Below, piece by piece: positions 7,704-11,012 of a stretch of 11,012 bases of DNA (positions within the stretch are counted from its first letter, which is position 1; each line of letters starts with the position of its first letter). Source of the stretch: Colimorpha_A sp045533115 (GTDB taxonomy: Bacteria; Bacillota; Clostridia; Oscillospirales; CAG-272); contig JAZSHF010000064.1 of NCBI GenBank assembly GCA_045533115.1, positions 1-11,012 of the forward strand, given 5' to 3'. The notes beneath the pieces are model-generated. The model had not been told where the DNA came from. It did no database searches and saw only the letters and a list, made by a program, of their open reading frames with translations. A program made the translations under genes and the position numbers.

Positions 7704-7805
7704 ATGAAGATTTTTCTTATCAGATTTGTTATCGGATTGTTCGTCGGTCTTATTGCCGCGGGGATAGTTATCGCGGGCGGGATAGGGTTCGTTGTGATTT
7801 TATAA
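7704..7805 (+). CDS. Possible 33-residue single-pass membrane peptide
   Basis: ATG 7704 to TAA 7805 encodes a short peptide: MKIFLIRFVIGLFVGLIAAG, then 13 more hydrophobic residues ending in VVIL. Apart from Lys2 and Arg7 near the N-terminus it is entirely hydrophobic or glycine, with several G-x3-G-like spacings, so it would form one membrane helix with a positive inside N-terminus. A GAGGTG site (7693-7698) lies 5 bases before the ATG. I recognise no family, and no clear promoter is visible upstream. A long stem-loop element begins 15 bases after the stop. A small toxin-like or regulatory membrane peptide is possible; a chance frame in AT/G-rich intergenic DNA is the main alternative. Confidence 0.4.
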   Translation: MKIFLIRFVIGLFVGLIAAGIVIAGGIGFVVIL

Positions 7806-7820
7806 TGTGGTGTTTTATCC

Positions 7821-7848
7821 ACTTTTCTTTGCTCGTGCAAAGAAAAGT
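7821..7848. repeat. 12-bp perfect inverted repeat (stem-loop) in intergenic DNA
   Basis: ACTTTTCTTTGC (7821-7832) and GCAAAGAAAAGT (7837-7848) pair perfectly around loop TCGT. No T-tract follows, so it is not a usual terminator. It opens a structured intergenic block whose minus-strand translation looks like the spurious ORFs often produced by clostridial dispersed repeats. Confidence 0.7.
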
Positions 7849-7864
7849 TCCAAAAGAAATCACG

Positions 7865-7926
7865 CCAAGGGGACAACGGGTTTGAATTTTGCCTATGCAA
7901 AATTCTGCACACGTTTTCCCCTTTGG
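7865..7926. repeat. Compound nested stem-loop, candidate dispersed intergenic repeat
   Basis: The outer arms CCAAGGGGACAACG (7865-7878) and CGTTTTCCCCTTTGG (7912-7926) pair with one bulge and one mismatch. Inside them GAATTTTGC (7884-7892) and GCAAAATTC (7897-7905) pair perfectly around CTAT. Together with the stem at 7821-7848 this is a dense, folded, non-coding block of about 105 bp. Copies elsewhere in the genome are expected if it is a REP-like element, but this cannot be seen here. Confidence 0.55.
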
Positions 7927-7956
7927 ATACCCCTTTCGATTTAAGGAAGCTGTGTA

Positions 7957-8195
7957 ACGTTTTATTGTAGGGGGCGAAGACCACGAGAACCCCAAAAGCT
8001 CATTACATTCGCTACGGGGAACCCCTACCTCGACGCCCCGCCGCTCCCACGCTCACTCTTTTGAAGAGATTTGAACGCTTCTCCGCATATTTGTAGAGTG
8101 CGACGTCCTCGGCTCACCGCAATACCACGTTTTCTATATTCAAAACGTTCAAACGCTTCGCCACGTTTTTCGTAGGGCGGGGGCTTGCTCCCGCC
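7957..8195. repeat. Decayed GTAGGG-type imperfect repeats
   Basis: Three related segments occur: ACGTTTTATTGTAGGGGGCG (7957-7976), a diverged one with TTGTAGAGTGCGACG (8091-8105), and ACGTTTTTCGTAGGGCGGGG (8163-8182). The last two share the upstream segment AACGCTTC, with starts at 8074 and 8152. Alternative hairpin arms ACGTTTT (8127-8133), AAAACGT (8142-8148) and ACGTTTT (8163-8169) also lie here. No gene is supported in 7806-8217. These resemble intergenic hairpin repeats common in gut Clostridia; that family link is from general familiarity. Confidence 0.45.
8176..8195. repeat. GC-rich hairpin with CUUG tetraloop
   Basis: GGCGGGGG (8176-8183) pairs with CTCCCGCC (8188-8195), including one G-T pair, around CTTG. 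The G(CUUG)C arrangement is a known stable RNA tetraloop. No T-tract follows on the plus strand, so it is probably the hairpin core of the last repeat copy. Confidence 0.5.
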
Positions 8196-8217
8196 GTAGC
8201 GCACACGCTCAACATAT

Positions 8218-8253
8218 AAAAACGGATAACGGCGTTTGCCGTTATCCGTTTTT
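8218..8253. terminator. Bidirectional terminator (serves the XRE gene on the minus strand)
   Basis: AAAACGGATAACGGC-type arms form a 16-bp perfect stem (8218-8233 and 8238-8253) around GTTT. Pairing A and T tracts flank both sides, so a T-run follows the stem in either direction. It begins 6 bases after the XRE stop codon at 8260. Confidence 0.88.
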
Positions 8254-8259
8254 ATTATA

Positions 8260-8484
8260 TCAGAGGTCTCGCTTTTTGGGGATAAACTCTTCGCCGTTTA
8301 TCAAAAAGTCAATAGAAACGTCAAAATAATTCGACAGCATTTTTAGCGTAGTTATATCAGGACACCTTTTCCCGTTTTCATAATAAGACAATGCTTCCCT
8401 GCTGATGTTAAGATCCATCGCAACCTTCAGCTGCGTAAATCCTTTTCGCTTGCGAATGATGCGCAGTCCCACCAAACCCTTCAT
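8260..8484 (-). CDS. XRE-family helix-turn-helix transcriptional regulator
   Basis: The gene gives 74 residues from ATG 8484. Nearly the whole protein is one Cro/C1-type HTH domain: LRIIRKRKGFTQLKVAMDL, then NISREALSYYENGKRCPDI as the recognition part, then TLKMLSNYFDVSIDFLING. There is no sensor or dimerisation domain beyond a short charged tail, so it probably works as a small dimeric DNA-binding repressor. An upstream in-frame ATG at 8496 has no ribosome site, whereas GGAG within those extra codons is placed correctly for ATG 8484, so the shorter form is preferred. It diverges from the SPFH operon, and two TGTAACA/TGTTACA dyads lie between them, making self-control and control of that operon likely. 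Direct binding is inference. It ends in a strong hairpin terminator. Confidence 0.88.
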   Translation of the reverse strand: MKGLVGLRIIRKRKGFTQLKVAMDLNISREALSYYENGKRCPDITTLKMLSNYFDVSIDFLINGEEFIPKKRDL

Positions 8485-8489
8485 AGTAT

Positions 8490-8493
8490 TCTC
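8490..8493 (-). promoter_or_regulatory. Ribosome binding site deciding the XRE start
   Basis: On the minus strand GGAG lies 5 bases before ATG 8484 and is inside the four extra codons (MENT) of the longer frame starting at 8496. Nothing like a Shine-Dalgarno site precedes 8496. Confidence 0.6.
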
Positions 8494-8517
8494 CATTCAT
8501 AATGTGCAAAAATTCCC

Positions 8518-8546
8518 TTGACATTAGTGTAACAATATGTTACACT
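8518..8546 (+). promoter_or_regulatory. Promoter of the SPFH/zinc-ribbon operon
   Basis: A perfect -35 box TTGACA (8518-8523), a 17-bp spacer and a -10-like TACACT (8541-8546, 4 of 6). The first operator dyad fills the spacer and -10. The start should be near 8553, leaving a leader of about 76 bases before ATG 8629. I could not identify a clear promoter for the divergent XRE gene, though it should lie in the same region. Confidence 0.65.
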
Positions 8547-8548
8547 AA
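8524..8548. promoter_or_regulatory. Operator 1: 25-bp palindrome with TGTAACA/TGTTACA core
   Basis: Perfect 11-bp arms TTAGTGTAACA (8524-8534) and TGTTACACTAA (8538-8548) flank a 3-bp centre ATA. It starts directly after the -35 box and covers the -10, so a bound protein would block RNA polymerase. The divergent XRE protein is the natural candidate. Confidence 0.75.
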
Positions 8549-8551
8549 ATA

Positions 8552-8568
8552 TGTAACAGTTTGTTACA
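8552..8568. promoter_or_regulatory. Operator 2: second TGTAACA/TGTTACA dyad
   Basis: TGTAACA (8552-8558), centre GTT and TGTTACA (8562-8568) repeat the core of operator 1 with the same 3-bp centre. The two dyad centres (8536 and 8560) are 24 bp apart. This copy lies at the predicted transcription start. Confidence 0.72.
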
Positions 8569-8628
8569 ATACGTCGAATGATGCGTTAAGTAGCAAACTA
8601 TCATTTTTATTCAATATGGAGAACAAAT

Positions 8629-9927
8629 ATGGCAATTATTGACGTTATCAGTTACGCCGGCACACCGGACGTTTTCGCCTGGAAATATCCGAACAATGAA
8701 CTCGGTACCTGGACACAATTGATCGTAAACGAATCACAAGAAGCGATTTTGGTAAAAAGCGGGCAGGTCTGCGATGTATTTCAGGCAGGCCGACATACGT
8801 TAAGCACAGCGAACATACCCGTTTTGAACAAGCTGATTAATCTTCCTTTCGGGGGAAGATCGCCTTTTACCGCAGAGGTATGGTACATCAACAAGGTCTT
8901 CTCATTAGATATTAAATGGGGAACTTCAACTCCCATACAGCTTCAAGACCCCAAATACAAGGTATTCGTCCCCGTGAGAGCATTCGGGCAGTTTGGAATT
9001 CAGATAGAGGACTCCAAAAAGTTTTTGTTGAAGCTCGTCGGAACTCTGCCGCAATTTGACAAATCAACGATCCTTAAATTTTTCAGAGGAATATACCTCA
9101 CAAAAGCAAAGGATTCTATATCCTCTTATTTGGTTCATAAGAACATCAGCATTTTGGAGATCAACGCGTATCTTGATGAAATATCCACGTTTTTGCAAGA
9201 AAAAATGGCACCCACCTTTGCTGAATACGGAATTAGGCTTGTATCGTTCTTCGTAAACGACATCAACGTTCCCGAGGACGATAAAGCAGTGGTGCAATTA
9301 AAAAACGCACTCGCGAAAAGAGCAGAAATGGACATCGTTGGATACAGCTATCAGCAGGAACGCTCATTTGATACGCTTGAGGGAGCAGCAAATAACCCGG
9401 GTTCTATGTCAGGCGGTCTGATGGGCGCAGGCATTGGGCTTGGAATGGGCGTCGGTATGGGCGGAGTGATCGGCAATCAATTTGGTGGCATTTCCCAAGC
9501 TATAAACACCGAGGATACAAAGGAATGCCTAAAATGCGGCGGACGGATCGGAGCTAAAGAACGCTTCTGTCATCTATGCGGTCACGACACATCAGCCCCC
9601 CAAAATGAAGAGAAAAAAGAATCTGTCATCAAGTGTTCAAGCTGTGGTGTCTCAATAACCGAAAAAACGAAATTCTGTCCCGAGTGCGGCAACCGATATA
9701 ATCCGTGCAGCAATTGTAAAGCTGACATTCCTGACGGTGCGAAGGTTTGTCCCGAGTGCGGTGCAAGCGTACCCGTACCATGCGCAAACTGCGGTCACCT
9801 ATTGACGGCAAACTGTAAATTCTGCCCCGAGTGCGGTCATTCGCTCGTTAAGAAATGCCCGACCTGCGGAAAAGAATTAGAAGACCCGACGAAATTTTGT
9901 CCCGAATGCGGTACGCATATAAGTTGA
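8629..9927 (+). CDS. SPFH-domain protein with five C-terminal zinc ribbons (YdjI-like, 'virion core' family)
   Basis: The 432-residue protein has an N-terminal SPFH/Band-7-type domain (about residues 20-250) like Bacillus YdjI. A glycine/methionine-rich stretch follows (about 259-288, with GLGMGVGMGGVIG), which may sit on or in the membrane. The C-terminus carries five consecutive zinc ribbons, each CxxC-x10-CxxC: Cys300/303/314/317, 336/339/350/353, 360/363/374/377, 385/388/399/402 and 410/413/424/427. All 20 cysteines are intact. SPFH proteins scaffold membrane microdomains; YdjI lies in the ydjFGHI operon with a PspA-like protein, so a role in membrane or envelope stress is plausible. The partner of the ribbons (protein, lipid or nucleic acid) is unknown. 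There is no signal peptide. ATG 8629 has GGAGA at 8618-8622. It is first in the operon under two operators. Confidence 0.88.
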   Translation: MAIIDVISYAGTPDVFAWKYPNNELGTWTQLIVNESQEAILVKSGQVCDVFQAGRHTLSTANIPVLNKLINLPFGGRSPFTAEVWYINKVFSLDIKWGTSTPIQLQDPKYKVFVPVRAFGQFGIQIEDSKKFLLKLVGTLPQFDKSTILKFFRGIYLTKAKDSISSYLVHKNISILEINAYLDEISTFLQEKMAPTFAEYGIRLVSFFVNDINVPEDDKAVVQLKNALAKRAEMDIVGYSYQQERSFDTLEGAANNPGSMSGGLMGAGIGLGMGVGMGGVIGNQFGGISQAINTEDTKECLKCGGRIGAKERFCHLCGHDTSAPQNEEKKESVIKCSSCGVSITEKTKFCPECGNRYNPCSNCKADIPDGAKVCPECGASVPVPCANCGHLLTANCKFCPECGHSLVKKCPTCGKELEDPTKFCPECGTHIS

Positions 9928-9937
9928 GGTGAATAAC

Positions 9938-10606
9938 ATGAAAAACTCAAAAATCGCATCTTTGATCTGTGGGTTGCTCGTTATTACAGCGACCGTGGCG
10001 TTTTACTGTCTCACTTTCAACAGCATATTTGCAGTGCCGATGCGTTGGGTATCTTTGACAATTCTATTGTTCACAGAGTGCATTGTAACACTTAAAGCAA
10101 TGCTCATAAAGCAAAGCATTATAACGCAGGCAGTCGTTTTGACAGGCGGCGCACATCTATCGGCGGTATTGATACTTTCTCTCGTTTTCCTCTGTATCTT
10201 CCCTTTCGCGCTTAAAGCATATATTTTGTTAAACGTTCTCTTGCTTTGTGTATTAGCGGCAGTTGATACCGTTATTATTCACTTTGCAAAAAACATTTCC
10301 GTGGCAAATAAAAAGCTTACGGAAAGCCAAGCCGTAATGGATGGCTGCTATTCAAAGGCGCAAAGCTTGGTGGCTGTTTACGGCGATAGCGCGCACAAGG
10401 ACGCGCTGCTGTCAATCGCGGAGCTTATCAAATACTCCGACAACAGTGTTCTTACCGACGATGAAGTCAAGATTATGTGCAAACTCGACGAATTGGAAGC
10501 TCGGCTGTCAGCGAGCGAAGACGCTACAGATTTAATTGCCGAGATTAAAAACATAATAAATCTACGCTCTATAAAAATGAAAAGCATAAAAAGAGGCGAC
10601 TATTAA
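9938..10606 (+). CDS. Four-TM membrane protein with cytoplasmic helical tail, unknown function
   Basis: I recognise no family. The 222-residue protein has about four hydrophobic segments (roughly residues 6-26, 36-54, 61-90 and 94-116). A soluble, charged, helix-prone tail follows (about 117-222), with stretches such as DALLSIAELIKYSDN and VKIMCKLDELEARLSASEDA that could form a coiled coil. Two starts are possible: GTG 9929 and ATG 9938. GAGGTG (9926-9931) is placed correctly for ATG 9938 and overlaps the SPFH stop codon, so the later start is preferred. The 10-base gap shows it is translated with the SPFH gene. Because the tail likely faces the cytoplasm, it is a natural membrane anchor or partner for the SPFH/zinc-ribbon protein; that is inference. 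Confidence 0.8.
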   Translation: MKNSKIASLICGLLVITATVAFYCLTFNSIFAVPMRWVSLTILLFTECIVTLKAMLIKQSIITQAVVLTGGAHLSAVLILSLVFLCIFPFALKAYILLNVLLLCVLAAVDTVIIHFAKNISVANKKLTESQAVMDGCYSKAQSLVAVYGDSAHKDALLSIAELIKYSDNSVLTDDEVKIMCKLDELEARLSASEDATDLIAEIKNIINLRSIKMKSIKRGDY

Positions 10607-10612
10607 GTCGCC
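10595..10612 (+). promoter_or_regulatory. Intercistronic stem-loop spanning the stop codon
   Basis: GGCGACT (10595-10601) pairs with AGTCGCC (10606-10612) around loop ATTA. The TAA stop (10604-10606) lies in the loop and stem edge, and the next ribosome site (10617-10622) begins 4 bases later. No T-tract follows, so it is not a terminator; it could tune translation or RNA processing. Confidence 0.45.
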
Positions 10613-10627
10613 ACACGGAGGTTACAA

Positions 10628-11002
10628 ATGAATAATAACATCAGTCCTATTTACTCTTGGCCCGCGATAATAATTGCGTTTATAGTTTTTTGGCCGGTCG
10701 GTTTATTTTTACTCGTCAAGCGTTTTTCATTGGACAAAAAGGCGGCATTAACCGTCAGTCGTTCCGTACTTAACACATTGGGAATATTCTTGATCGTCTT
10801 TGGTGCTATCGGCTTCGTCGGTTGCGTATCAGATCCCGAATCCGCAAGCGGAGCGATAATTGCCTTGTTTTTCATAATCGGCGGAATAGTAATGGTACTA
10901 AAAGCAAAAAAGCAAAAACAAATGGCGCAAAATGTTAAGCAATATATTTCGATTATCATAAACAATAATGTCACGCAGTTAGATTCAATAAGTCGGATCT
11001 AG
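10628..11002 (+). CDS. Three-TM small membrane protein; reading frame possibly cut short
   Basis: The 124-residue frame has about three membrane segments (roughly residues 11-31, 45-66 and 72-91). It opens with SPIYSWPAIIIAFIVFWPVG, followed by a KRFSLDKKAAL basic loop. After the last segment comes a lysine-rich cytoplasmic stretch and VKQYISIIINNNVTQLDSIS, which reads like the first helices of a small helical domain rather than a natural end. The TAG stop lies at 11000-11002, 10 bases before the window edge. GGAGGT (10617-10622) precedes ATG 10628. It is 21 bases after the four-TM gene and belongs to the same operon. I do not know its function. It may be complete, or truncated by a late stop or frameshift; sequence to the right is needed to tell. 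Confidence 0.75.
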   Translation: MNNNISPIYSWPAIIIAFIVFWPVGLFLLVKRFSLDKKAALTVSRSVLNTLGIFLIVFGAIGFVGCVSDPESASGAIIALFFIIGGIVMVLKAKKQKQMAQNVKQYISIIINNNVTQLDSISRI

Positions 11003-11012
11003 CCATGTCGTT

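Noticed and set aside
7607..7995. Minus-strand frames of 125 and 75 codons in the intergenic region
   Set aside because: They cross the inverted repeats, have no ribosome site or domain, and look like the spurious translations of dispersed clostridial repeats.
7821..8253. CRISPR array or tRNA
   Set aside because: The repeats are few, diverged and unevenly spaced, and no cloverleaf with conserved T-loop or anticodon arm was found.
10082..10093. TGTAACACT half-site inside the four-TM gene
   Set aside because: Only one arm is present, with no partner arm and no promoter, so it is probably chance.

Overview
The window looks like a piece of chromosome from an anaerobic, probably gut- or sediment-associated Clostridia-type Firmicute. 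The reasons are strong GGAGG-type ribosome binding sites on almost every gene, a single-chain pyruvate:ferredoxin oxidoreductase, a CotJC-like manganese catalase, intergenic GTAGGG-type hairpin repeats, and moderate GC. No phage, plasmid, insertion sequence, rRNA, tRNA or CRISPR signal was seen. The species assignment is inference.

Left part (1-3787), redox and sulfur stress genes. A minus-strand pair reads leftwards: a TauE/SafE-type permease (876-1652), then a CoA-disulfide-reductase-like flavoprotein (1-809, cut by the window edge). A divergent region (1653-1773) separates them from a plus-strand manganese catalase (1774-2439). It carries an extended -10 element and an 18-bp near-perfect palindrome on the permease side. 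The catalase converges on a minus-strand flavoprotein with a C-terminal Rieske cluster (2489-3787), and a 12-bp-stem terminator lies between them.

Middle (3843-7539). A full-length pyruvate:ferredoxin oxidoreductase (3893-7429, minus) has its own strong promoter (TTTACA-N17-TAAAAT) and a strong terminator, so it is a monocistronic, highly expressed core metabolism gene. Its codon use is extreme: there are no TTA, CTA or TCA codons in 1178 codons.

Region 7540-8253 has no conventional gene. It holds a possible 33-residue membrane peptide, a large compound stem-loop element, decayed GTAGGG-type repeats and a bidirectional terminator.

Right part (8260-11002). A small XRE-family repressor-like gene (minus) faces a plus-strand operon: an SPFH-domain protein with five tandem zinc ribbons, a four-TM protein with a cytoplasmic tail, and a three-TM protein whose reading frame stops near the window edge. 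Between the repressor and the operon are two tandem TGTAACA/TGTTACA dyads. One fills the spacer and -10 of a promoter with a perfect TTGACA -35 box, and the other sits at the expected transcription start. This is the best candidate in the window for a little-described system: an XRE-controlled, membrane-associated SPFH/zinc-ribbon module, by analogy possibly an envelope-stress or membrane-quality device. Its function is inferred from architecture only.
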